From assembly GCA_004794655.1 (NCBI GenBank), contig SMMW01000617.1, positions 18,070,501 to 18,134,500 of the forward strand: DNA of 64,000 bases, read 5' to 3'. The DNA comes from Marisa cornuarietis. Lineage: Eukaryota; Mollusca; Gastropoda; Architaenioglossa; Ampullariidae. The translations under genes were made by a program, and so were the position numbers. The notes under the pieces were generated by a model. The model saw only the letters and a program-made list of their open reading frames with translations, ran no database searches and was not told the DNA's origin. This document shows positions 13,407 to 24,062 of this stretch, piece after piece (within the stretch, counting starts at the first letter, position 1; every line of letters starts with the position of its first letter).

Positions 13407-14215
13407 ACACACACACGCGCACACACACACACACATATATATATATATAGACATACACACAAAACACATACATATACACACAAACATACACATATACACA
13501 AACACACAGATGCATACACACATACACAAACACACACATACACAAACACACACATACATATATACACACATAGCACATATATAAACACATAAATATACAC
13601 ATATGCACACAGATACACACATGCATACATACATATATACACATACAAAACACACATGCATATATACACAAAAACAAACATACACTACACACAAACACAT
13701 AAACATATGTGCGCTCACACTAATATATATATATATATATATAGGAACACACAAAAACACATATATAGACATGCACACAAACGCACATACACAAACAAAC
13801 ATACATACACACATACATATACAAACGTATATATACATACAAAAACACACATGCATACACACAACCATATACACATACACATGTGCACATATATAATACA
13901 GGCACAAATGCACACTTAGATACACATACATGCATACACACATATACAAACATGTATATATATATAAAACACAGACAGATACACACATAAACACATGCAT
14001 ACAAACACATATATTATCACAAAAACACACATATACACAAACACACATACACAAACACAGATACATTTGCAAAAACATATACATACACACAAACACACAT
14101 ATATATATATAGACATACACACAAACATACACATACACACATACACAAACATACAAAAACATACACATACACATAAAAAAGATATACCTGAACATACACA
14201 AAAGACACACGCACG
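13407..14215. repeat. Large compound AC/AT microsatellite block
   Basis: About 800 bp is almost wholly built of CA, TA, ATACAC and ACAAAC units, with interspersed runs of (TA)n near 13434-13449, 13724-13742 and 14099-14110. It gives long spurious open frames rich in Cys, Val and Tyr on the minus strand and His and Thr on the plus strand. These are translation artefacts, not genes. A GA-rich tail continues to about 14375. Confidence 0.9.
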
Positions 14216-14918
14216 CACAGAAAGAGTAAAAAGAGTGATAAGGTAAGAGAGAATGTGTGTGAGAGAGATTAAGGGAGAAAGAGAGTGAAATAGGAAGATA
14301 ATGAGAGAGAGAAAAGTAGAAACAGAAAGAGAGGAGAAAATTTGATGTATTGAAAGAGAGGAGAGAAGATGGTTTCGTGAAATCAACAAAGCTTGTACAC
14401 TTCCACTCCCTACACAAGACCTAGTAGTGTATTATAGATTTATTTCAAGAAAATGAATGGACAATCGTGTAGGACATGCCTTCAGATGGGTAGGACAGGA
14501 AATTCGATGGATGCGGGAACATTTGTTACGACAGACGACAGAAGCCACAAGTAAACTCGCTCATATTTCACGTTTTTTTTCCACAAGCTGAAACAATCTG
14601 AAAAACAAAACAGTTTTCTTACTCTCACTCCCACCCGCACCTTTCCTTTTTCTCTCTTTCTCTGTTATTCTATGCTCATACCGAGCATTAAGTGTACTGA
14701 CGGCGGTCACGAGGAAACCACTTCAATAAAATACTCACTGACTCTTTCTAAGGACGGAAACAAGCAGGACTGCTTTTTAAAACTTTATAAAATTTGCAAA
14801 ATATTCTTCTTCCCTACCTTGATCTTTGCATCTATCCATCTGTCCAAGTCTATAGAAATGGTGAATAAATCTTAATTTATTACTTATCTGAAGAAATCAC
14901 CTTTAAACTGCCTTCACT

Positions 14919-16977
14919 TTATTTGCCAGAAGAAGTCTTGGCACAGACTTCTGAATCAAGGTGCTGTAGAAAAGAAGATAAAACGATTATACGATGTTTG
15001 AATATCTATGTATAAGTAGTTGCGAGATTAAAATAACAATAAGGAAAATAAGACTTCAAATCTTTTAATGCCCATTTGTGACGGCAGACCATATAACTAT
15101 TTTCTGAATTAAATATCATAGGGAAGTCTAACACAACAGCATACAGTTTCGGGCTGTTCAAAAAAAAAAAAATTCGATCAAGGTGCTTCTTGAGCCTTGT
15201 ATTACATTCAAGTCCAAGCACCTCCTTACCTGTGTATTACATTCGTCAAAGTACCTCTTTGGTCGAAGCGCACATGACTATGATCGACGAAGAACAAGCT
15301 TATAGTGTTTTGTTTGCCAGTAATTGTTCAAAATGTTTCTTCCAAGAAACGCCAATAAGGTACATGATGACTAAAAGAGAATAGGGAGGGAAGAGAAGAA
15401 TACAGAGAAGTATAAAATAAGAGCTGTGATACGTTCTTACCGCCACAAGGTACTTCGTGAACTCGTGAGAAAACTGGTCTGTCAGTCCTGTTAGAAAGGC
15501 AAGGAATTTGAGAAAAATATTAACTTCATAAAGCACAAAGTGTCCGGTTTTTGTTTTGTTTTGTTTTGTTTTTTGAGGGGGGGGGGGTGCTACACACAAG
15601 GGCTGTGTCTTTTCTGGTGAAGGACTACACACTAGTACTGTGTCTGTGCGCATGTGCGTGTGCCTATGTGTATGAGCACACCTTATGTCTTTTGCAGGAT
15701 TTATTATTACTGTTACTATTATTATTATTATTATTATTATTAATTAGAGGTTAGTTGTGCTTTTTGCTAGAGCAGATTCAAATCACTGCCATGCAGGCTT
15801 CTCTAATTAGTTATTATTATTAATTGGATTTGTAAAATAATGTTACATGGGTTACGATAGTGAAGACCATTATTATACTGCGGGTTTTCGTGAATAATAT
15901 TTTTGTCGTCCCACCATGAAAAAGAGATCACCTAATGTTATTCAAGCGATCTGACATACCTTCTGAAAAAAAACCTTCCATCGATACTTCTTAGGCATTC
16001 ATTGATTCTTTCTATGGGGGAAGGGGAGGGCAACGAACCAGTTCTCTATGACTGTTATCTAAAATAATTTATCAAACATTTGATGGAAACGGTTAATAAT
16101 CAATAGCAATTCATCTAATCAAAATTGTTAAAACTGTTTGCGGGGGGTGGCGGGGAAGACAGGCTGTTGTTTACCGTTGAGGACTCGCAGGATGGTTTCG
16201 TAGCCCAGATCGTTGAACATTTTAGACAGCTCCGTGTTCTCAGCCGCCGTCACGATCTCGAAGGGCAACACGCGCAGGTTGCTGGGCAGAGCCTGGATGA
16301 GCCCCGAGTTCTCGATGTCCCGCAGCAGCTGGTTGAAGCCCACGATGTCGGCAGAGCCACTGCAAGGAGCAACGCTGGACTGTGCACGTGCAACGGCAGC
16401 GACGCTGAGGGCGAGAAGTGCGAGCAGACAGGGGGTCTTCTGCGCATGCCCAGAACAGGTCAGACACGATCACTCACGAGCATGGTCGTTGACAGACATG
16501 ATCACTCCACCATGGGCATGATCACTCAGTGCAAACATGATCAATTCCACTATACTACACTCTCACAAACTGGGGGGATGGGATTACATGATTTGGGTTT
16601 TTTTTCTTTGTTTGCTTGATTTGTGTGTGTCCATCAGGTTCTTTTTGTATGGACAACAAGAAGACTTTATTTTCATTTGCTTCATCCTATATTTGAACAC
16701 CACACGAATTTATTTTGAGTTGATTGGCGCCGTGCTTTGTTTTGCATTTGTATTTATTGTTTTCTTGTTCTTGTACGAGAATCTCAAACCAAAAAGGTCC
16801 ATAGAAATTTTATACAAAAATATTAGTGGATGTAATTTATAGAACATTTTGTTATGTCAGTCATGCACAAGATAAACACTCTATTTGACAGAAAGAAAAT
16901 TTGTTTTTATTTGCAAATCTTGTGATGCAAACCGTGGGTTTAAGAAATGGCAAATGTAACTCTTGTCTACTTACCAT
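14919..16977 (-). CDS. Small secreted protein, member 3 of a four-gene family (119 aa)
   Basis: Four minus-strand coding exons: 16975-16977 (only the ATG, directly followed by the donor GTAAGT), 16175-16439, 15441-15487 (47 nt) and 14919-14963. The large exon follows the acceptor GCGCAG and has no in-frame ATG, so the one-codon exon is the best source of the start. Signal peptide KTPCLLALLALSVAAVARA, cleavage before QSSVAP. Then a Cys, FNQLLRDIENSGLIQAL, LRVLPFEIVTAAE and DLGYETILRVLNG. The micro-exon reads LTDQFSHEFTKYLVA and the last exon HLDSEVCAKTSSGK then TAA. Two cysteines in the mature chain and no N-glycosylation sequon. AATAAA overlaps the stop codon, and another lies near 14872-14877 on the minus strand. 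Function unknown. Confidence 0.8.
15714..15742. repeat. (ATT)n microsatellite
   Basis: A run of ATT units lying between exons 2 and 3 of secreted-family member 3. ATT runs elsewhere in the window mark LINE 3' ends, but no LINE body is evident next to this one. Confidence 0.8.
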
Positions 16978-19035
16978 TTTTCTTCACCTAAACTGTTTCA
17001 CTCACAGCGCGAGTACCAAGCCTTCCTTGAGGGTCTGCCAAACAAACCTTTACCGGCAGCTACAGTATTTAACCACCTACTCCAACGACACTAGAAATTT
17101 GAAGTAAGTCACCTTGATTATAACGTGCACCGACGGTTTTACCAACTGTAAGTGACAATTTTTTTTCACTTTCATTGACTTGACTACCTCACCCTACTCC
17201 CCCTAAATCCCGTACCCACCCTTTGTTCGGAAAATATTGCACCTGTAGTCTAGTGATAAAAAGACTTTCCGTAAAGATAAGGTTGGCATTTTTTTTTTGT
17301 ATGCTAAAAGTCACACAGATTGACGTTTTCGTTTTTTTATATCCTGCCTTATCTATGAGGACGAAGACGAGGGACATCTGCGACACAACGTACCACCCAC
17401 AACTATTCAACTGGGAAAGGTCAGCAACATCGATGTTATACTGCACCAGCCAGGACACATGTGGACTCAGTACTATTCAGCGGAAGATCTAACTTTTATT
17501 TCAGAGGAGCAGCAGATAACACAGGGCACCTTTCATTCGACAGGTGGATACCTTATTTAGGTCAAAATCCCAGTGAGTCAGTGAGTGAGTCAGTGAGTGA
17601 GTGAGCAAAATTTACAATCGCTGCGAGGTGCGTCTCACCTCGACGTACGATCTGTAGGCTCACGTTTAAGTAGGTTTATGCTCAGGTTCATGTGGGTTCA
17701 TATCAGAGGTATCTAACCATTGTTTGTAGCCTGACGCTGCACAGACTTCTCAGGATGGCCTGAGTCGCAAAACTCAGTCACGCACTTTCTCACGTGACCT
17801 TTTGCCCCACATCGCTAATGATCCTCCCACTCATGGACACGGCTGGAGGGAGAAGGTCTCTGAGGACTCTGAGAACCGGCGAGGTCATGGTTCAGATCTG
17901 GAGGCACACACATATGTCTCACTGGGACTCCTGTGATTCCCGTCTATAGGGAGTCGCTGTATGGTGGAAACATTTTGCCAACCATTTAAACCAACTCAGT
18001 GACGAGTCTGACGAGGGCTTTTCTACTTGTAACAGTAGAAGAAGAAATCGTCATCATCTTCTGCCATCGTTGTTGTGTTACCGTTCCCCCTACATTACCC
18101 TGTCCCCTCCTTAAGCTTAACTTTCTGCTGCAGCGGGTAGGGAAGCTTGTTCTTCCAATTATTTTAATTTCGTGGAAAATTACAATGATGTGCACTCGGG
18201 GGGGGGGGAGGAATGGTGTCTTTATAGTCACGGTCTGCCCTGAGCATCTACATTTATACGTTTTTTTTCTTTTCATATCCAAAAACAACTGTTGTGCTCT
18301 GAATAAATTGCAAGAGAAAAATTCCCTACCACTGGGGATGCAAGTGAAGGCGGCTTCAGATGAAAAGTTGATTTTTTTATAGTAGAAGTTCATTCTAGTT
18401 AGCTGAAAGCAAAAGAATGTTTACTAAGCGGAATGTCATCCGTCATTGAGGTCTGGCATAATCCTCGCAAACCTAAATGCCATTTTATCCTTATTTTATG
18501 TTGTTGCGGTTTTCTATTTGTTTTTGCTTTTTTGTGTCTTAGTCTTTTTTATTTTTGTGGCTTTTTGTTTTGAATTTTTATTTTATGCTTTTCAGAATTC
18601 AATCATTAGAATTCACCAGCGTATTTTTAGTTGAATGGACAAGAACGCGAGGACTATTTTTCTAATGAAAGAGGGGTCAAGGTAGGAGAATGAACTCTGC
18701 GTCACTTGTCCGCGTGATTCACGTGACAAACTCAAGACAATAGAACTTTGTGGCTTGTGATATGTTAGTCCGCTTGAGTCCGATGAATACATTGGTACTT
18801 TACTGCATGGCTGTCTGGTGAACCGAATATGATTGTCATGCAGAAATATGGTGCCCACTGAGTAGTTGTAAAGTAAGGTAATTATTCTGAGAGATTGATC
18901 AAGCTTCATCATGTTAGGCTCAGTTTTGTGGCCTGAAAGTGAGATTTGTTAAGGGTATAAAGGCAGCAGATAAAGCTTGTGCGTAGTGTACAGGACACAG
19001 GATGATAAAAAAATCTACACACACTTGCGTGGAAG

Positions 19036-19077
<42 letters not shown>

Positions 19078-19190
19078 ACATACACAATAAAAAGTATATT
19101 AACGATGTTCTTTAATGCTGAAGTAATAAAACACACTGATGGCACGCTTAATGACAAAAAAAGCTGATGCTTTAGTCAGAGGTCAGTCTT
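16978..19190. other. Interval between family members 3 and 4
   Basis: Holds the presumed promoter and 5' UTR of member 3 and the 3' end of member 4. I see a GTGAGTCA-type repeat at 17573-17605 and an AC microsatellite at 19038-19077. The stretch 17710-17940 is GC-richer and could be a decayed mobile-element piece, but I found no diagnostic motif. No exon is supported. Confidence 0.4.
19038..19077. repeat. (AC)n microsatellite
   Basis: Uninterrupted CA tract of about 19 units, roughly 110 bases downstream of the stop codon of secreted-family member 4. Confidence 0.9.
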
Positions 19191-20290
19191 TCACTGTGGA
19201 ACAACGACTCCTTCGACTTCGAGAGACTGCAAAAAGGAAAAAGCAAAATTGTTCATTCAGTAGCAGGACAAGCAGTAGTATAACTTTGTAGTCAACATTA
19301 GCCAGCACCAGCACCAGCACCATACAAAGACGAATAGTTTATTAAGCATTCGTACAAAAGAGGATAACATGAACAGGTTTGCACATGTTTCCCTGCAAAA
19401 TAGGATATTTTTTCCAGGATAATGTGAACAAGTTTACACAGGTATACATGTTACATAGGATAACATCACAGGCTTAAAATCAAAAAGGCCAGTTACATGT
19501 CAAGCTGTTCTACTCACACAAACCATTCTTACTTACCTTGGAAAGGTAACCGATGTACAGATACACATACTTCAAAGGCAACTCTGAAAGGGAGAGTATC
19601 AAGAGTTTGATTATGAAGCACACTAGGTTTGGTGACAACAGTCACACTCGGCAGTACGCTGAGGAATGTCTTACGTCTTCTTCTAATTTTTTTTTCACTC
19701 GTTTACTCGGTCATTCACACACTCAGTCATCTTCTGATACTCATACTGACTATTCTACACAGCCACACACTCACTTTTTCCATTCACACCAGAGGGTTCC
19801 CACAGTAATAAAAAAGCGTCACTCACTCACTCACTCACTCACTCACTCACTCACTCACTCACTCACTCACTCACGCGCACAGGACGGCCTCTTAATCTCT
19901 AAGTCTTGTTTAGTAATGAATGAATGAACAATGCGCAGCTAAGTGTCATTGGTGAATCTTTGGACTCTGTAGTCTTTTATTTTCACTTCGAACATTTGTT
20001 TGTTTGCTACTATTTTCTTTTCTTTCTAAAAAGCAGATTTCACCTTGAAGAAGCTGCAATGTTCTCTGGATGGTGGTTGGGTTAAGGAAGCCACTAAGCT
20101 TGCATGCCTCCGAAGCGGCCAGACTCTCGTATATGAAGATTTGCTGCCTGGAACTAAGGGAGCTGAACTCGGGGGCATTGGTGTAGTTGAACACGGCTTC
20201 AATCTCGACTATGTCTCGCCTGCAGTTCTGACTGGCAGTCTGAGCATACACTAGAGCTATTACTGCAGCACAAGCGAGGAACCGCAACAT
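19191..20290 (-). CDS. Small secreted protein, divergent member 4 of the family (109 aa)
   Basis: Three minus-strand coding exons: 20044-20290, 19537-19583 (47 nt) and 19191-19226, phases 1 then 0 as in the other members. The ATG at 20288-20290 lies immediately after a TTGTGCAG acceptor, so the 5' UTR is probably spliced. Signal peptide of 16 residues with cleavage YA|QTASQN. Two cysteines (QNCRRD and SEACKL) and an NYT sequon. The family PFE motif is replaced by FIYESLAASE; the micro-exon reads LPLKYVYLYIGYLSK and lacks the SHxF motif; the last exon reads SLEVEGVVVPQ then TGA. Membership rests on gene structure, exon lengths and the ESLAASE and SLE positions rather than on strong identity. 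Function unknown. Confidence 0.72.
19815..19875. repeat. (TCAC)n tetranucleotide repeat
   Basis: About 14 tandem CACT units lie in the first coding intron of secreted-family member 4. Confidence 0.9.
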
Positions 20291-21369
20291 CTGCACAAGA
20301 AGTACATCATCAACACCTCAAACACCAAGCACGTTACACGGCGACAGTCTGTGGTAGGCTAAGTCTGATCTCATGGCGACTGCACTCCTCTATAACATCA
20401 AACAGGCATCTTAAGGCATTGAGGACGAGTTACCTTCTTCATTGATCGTCTGCATTTGTTCTTTACAGCAAAGTTGTCAAAATGTGTAATACAAAATATT
20501 AATTAATAGATGTCTGCAGTAAACAGACGCTAGTTCAGCCATATGTTATAGACTAAATCTGAGAAAATGTTAACAAAACCATTTCTTCTCATTGAAGTAT
20601 TAGTGTTGAAACCAATCACAATTTAAGAAATGTAAACTTTTGAAAAATGCGACATTCTGGTTGTTTTTCGATTAAGTCCATAAACCATTAAAGCAATCAT
20701 GCAAAAACTTCTTTAGTAAATAATATCTCTTTCATTCGTGAGTATATACACATATATATATCTATCATGTTCACACCCAGATGTCGCTGTTTTTGTTAAT
20801 AAGAACAAAAGAACGATTCTGGAAGATGGCTTACCATTGTTGTTGATCGCTCAGAAGAACAAAAAAGAAATGTTAACTCAGGAGTTGCTGGCGTTTTATC
20901 GGAAGGCCTGCGGTAGTTGAGGAAAATGAGAATAATCTGGGCACGTCGAGTGTCCTCTCTCTCACGTTCCTATTCTATCTTTCCTGCTGCCTGCAAGTGG
21001 AACCACCTGCATGGACGAAAATAGCGCAGACGACCCGAGACCGTTAAAAGTTGGTTACTTGTGCGAAGTGTGTCACGACAAGGGGACTGAAGAAGAAGTC
21101 ATGACCAGTCGTCAATAAAGTCTCGACAACATGTGGTGTTATTGTGTACCATTGCACCGACATACTTTAGAGCACATCCTTAAGCAATATGTAACTGTAC
21201 TGTGTTTGTCAGGTGTCTGCCTCCTGTATTTCTCTGTCCTTGTGTCCATTTGTCCTTCCGTCTCTCTGTTTGTCAAGAGTTACGTCTGTCTGTCTGTTCA
21301 TGTGGACTTGTTTACAGAGGCCGATATGCATCGTCGTGATATTGCCGTGGTCGCTGGCTCAAAGTACAA

Positions 21370-21565
21370 CAGTTTTACCCCCTTGGTTGTCTGTCTGGCC
21401 CTTCGTCTGTCTATCCATCTAACTATCCTTCTGTCTGTCTATCCATTTAACTATCCTTCTGTCTTTCTGTCTGTCCATCTAACTACCAGTCTGTCTATCC
21501 ATCTATCTGACTATCCATCTGTGTCTCTACCCATCTGTCTTTCTATCCATCTTTTTATTTATCTA
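21370..21565. repeat. Pyrimidine-rich CTGT/CTAT/CATC tandem repeat
   Basis: Imperfect units such as CTGTCTATCCATCTAACTAT recur with near-20-bp spacing. The open frame across it is Leu/Ser/Cys-rich and a repeat artefact. Confidence 0.7.
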
Positions 21566-21951
21566 AACGCCTTCATGCATGTGCGTAATGTCAAGACTTT
21601 CATGCAGACTCTCTTGTTTGTTTTTTTCTTTTTTCGTCAGCTTCCTCAAGCAGACTTTGGGTAGACATTCACGTCACCCAGGTCACCCCTGTTAGGATGG
21701 TGGGGGGTGGGGAGTGTTTGAAGTTAAAATATAAATCTGGCAGGCAACCAGCGGCTCCTCTTTAAGCCTCAAAATATATATATAATGTCTTTCACCTGGT
21801 TATTAACAGAGCAACGGACGAAATTTTAAAGGGATATCTCGGATGAATAAAAGGGAGAAGTACTTCCATAGGCGTATCACCACCAGGGAAAGAGAAAGAG
21901 AGAAAGACCAGAGAGTTAAATGTTAACGTACTCACACACATTTGCATGCAC

Positions 21952-21995
21952 GCGCACACACACTCACTCACACACACACACACACACACACACAT
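21952..21995. repeat. (AC)n microsatellite
   Basis: CA/CTCA tract running into an uninterrupted CA run, about 300 bases before the LINE fragment that begins near 22300. Confidence 0.85.
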
Positions 21996-22309
21996 TTATA
22001 CACACATACTCGTACACAAATACAAATACATGCGTTACATGTATAACATACATTACACACACGCCACAGGTGAATGCACACTCACATACATGCAGACATA
22101 AACACTAATGCTGATTGTCCTTCGTGTCCGAAGAAGACGAGGATTTGTGTGATTCATGTATGTTCTCGGGTGACTCCGCAGTCTGAATGTGGAAGTGCAG
22201 AGTCTGGTACAGTTATAACACTGGAACGTGGTCGTGATAACTGCTGCATATACTTCGCGATGTCATCAACAAGTCTCTGGCGCCAGTTGGCTTCAAAGGT
22301 TGTGGGGGC

Positions 22310-23290
22310 GGGGGGGGGGGTCAAAGATCGTGCATTCGACAGAGTCTGGCACGAGGGGCTATGGTATGTGATGCGAAAATTTAACATCGAAGAAGGCCTC
22401 GTTCAAGTCACCGAAGCGCTGTATAATAGCTCAGCGAGTGCAGTACTGCTAGCTAACCAAATAGAACTTTTCTTTCGCACCGCTGTAAAGATTCTCTTAT
22501 CACCGGTGCTGTTAATTATCTTTTTGGAGAACATCATGCTTGAAACCCTCCACAACCATCATACTTCCATTTCAATTCGTGGAAGGCTGATCTGCAAGCT
22601 AGGCTAAATAGGCGAAAACAACCTGTTAACACGCACTAACAAAAAAACTGCAAGACCTCACCAACAGACTAACAGACAGTTCGAACGCATATGGAATGGA
22701 GACCAGCACTGAAAAGAACAAAGTTATGATCAATGGCAACGGCAAATCAGAGATCTATATGAACGGGGTACAGCTCGAAGAGGTAAGCAGCTTCAAGTAC
22801 TTGGAAGTCACTCTCTCCAAGGAGGGCATCAGGGTTGTAAACGCAACAGCGGCGATAGCTAAGTTAGATGGGATATGGCATAGCCTTAAGATAAGGTTCA
22901 CTACCAAGTAAAATCTGTACAAACCCCTGGTACTGGCAATCCTGTCACGTGGAAAGGAGAATCCAGGCATTTGAGAACAAGTGCCTGAAGAGGCTGTTCC
23001 GGATCTCATACAAAGAACACAAAACCAACGACTTTGTACGAAACAAGATTGCCACACTCGTAGGACACCAGGAACCTCTACTATCAACAGTCAGGCGACG
23101 TAAGCTGGTCTTTGGCCATGTGACCCGGCACGACACCTTGTCGAAGACTATCCTTCAAGGCACTTTGGAGGGTAGTTGACGCTGTGGTGGCCAGAGAAAG
23201 AACTGGCTTACGAACATCAAAGACTGGACTGGTCACCTAAAATAGATAAGAATGGTGGGCCATGTCGGCTGCCTCGTCTATCCCTGTGCT
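22310..23290 (+). mobile_element. Degenerate LINE reverse transcriptase fragment, plus strand
   Basis: Three frames in order give parts of one non-LTR reverse transcriptase: AFDRVWHEGLWYVMRKFN and a fingers/palm piece (22330-22600), EKNKVMINGNGK ... VSSFKYLEVTLSKEG (22696-22911), and the C-terminal block ERRIQAFENKCLKRLFRISY ... RRRKLVFGHVTR (22949-23179), continuing in frame after a stop to about 23240. The catalytic FADD block is lost, and stops and frameshifts separate the parts, so it is inactive. The order of blocks is that of LINE pol proteins of the endonuclease-reverse transcriptase type common in molluscs. Confidence 0.8.
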
Positions 23291-23439
23291 CCCTCCAAAG
23301 ATAGGTGCCAGTCAAGGAACTGACTGAGATCAGCCCTACAGCCTATACCATTGGCTTCTGTCGGTGGATGCAGCTTCCAGCTTTCTAGGCTTGAGGTTGC
23401 AGCACTGGAGGTGTCCTTATAGCGCTTGGGCAAATGAGC

Positions 23440-24062
23440 AAAGGACTCGCGCGTGGAATTTTTTCAGTTGTTAAAGATGTTTGCGGTACAGAGTTCAGGT
23501 CTCAGCTGCAGAGGAGGGAAGTGAGGACAACGGCTTTGTACACTTTCAGTTTCGTGAAAAGCTTGATGTGCATCTTGTTGCGTAGTCTCCCCTGTGCCTG
23601 ACTCGTGTCGCTGATCCTGCAGGTGATCTCATCCAGTGATTCATCGCTCGAGATGCTACTTCCCAAATACTTAAAGATGTCGCATTTTTTAAGCAATGTT
23701 GATGTTGATGCTAGGGTCCAGTGTAGCGATATCGGGTTGGTATATCACCTCAGTCTTTCCTAGTCCGACTGCTTTGGATGCTGCAAAAAACCTGTCAAAT
23801 ATCAGCTGAAGGTTTTTGTTCGTGTGGACCAGGAGAGCATAGTTATCAGCAAAAAGAGCTTCTGGGTTGAGTTTGTGAAGGCAAATTGACTTGTTCATTC
23901 AGGTCTAATAGCGAGCCGTCCAAACGGTACCGTATGTAGACACCCTGAAGCATGTTCTGGTTGGCGTAGGACACCATTCAGGTAAAGAGCAGGTTGAACA
24001 AAACTGGGGCAAGAACTCATCCTCGCTCGTGATGGCGAATCCTTTCAAGAGATCTTTGCTGC
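23440..24062 (-). mobile_element. Second degenerate LINE reverse transcriptase fragment, minus strand
   Basis: On the minus strand the pieces read VLAPVLFNLLFTWMVSYANQ and VYIRYRLDGSLLDL, then EALFADNYALLVHTNKNLQL (a LFADD-like active-site block in which the expected Asp-Asp reads Asp-Asn), LGKTEVIYQP, IFKYLGSSISSDESLDEI, and LTKLKVYKAVVLTSLLCS-like sequence ending near ETxTLYRKH. Stops and frame changes break it. It differs in sequence from the neighbouring plus-strand fragment (for example FKYLGSSISSD against FKYLEVTLSKE), so the two come from different LINE families and converge near 23.3-23.45 kb. Confidence 0.8.

Noticed and set aside
13356..14417. 353-codon open frame on the minus strand, rich in Cys, Val, Tyr and Met
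   Set aside because: It is the translation of the AC/AT microsatellite block at 13407-14215. Similar long frames exist on the other strand and in other phases, and no unique protein sequence is present apart from a short leader.
16125..16619. 164-codon plus-strand frame over secreted-family member 3
   Set aside because: It is antisense to a gene whose minus-strand frame has a signal peptide, splice sites and paralogues.
17710..17940. GC-richer stretch with a long open phase and GGTTCAGATCTGG resembling a tRNA B box
   Set aside because: No matching A box at tRNA distance, no acceptor-stem pairing, and no protein or repeat match; left unannotated.
3398..20290. Idea that the secreted family is a fasciclin (FAS1) domain
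   Set aside because: FAS1 domains are about 130 residues with TxFAPxxxAF motifs. The proteins here are all shorter once mature and lack these motifs.
21131..21664. 177-codon plus-strand frame with many Leu, Ser and Cys
   Set aside because: Most of it translates the CTGTCTATCCATC-type tandem repeat.
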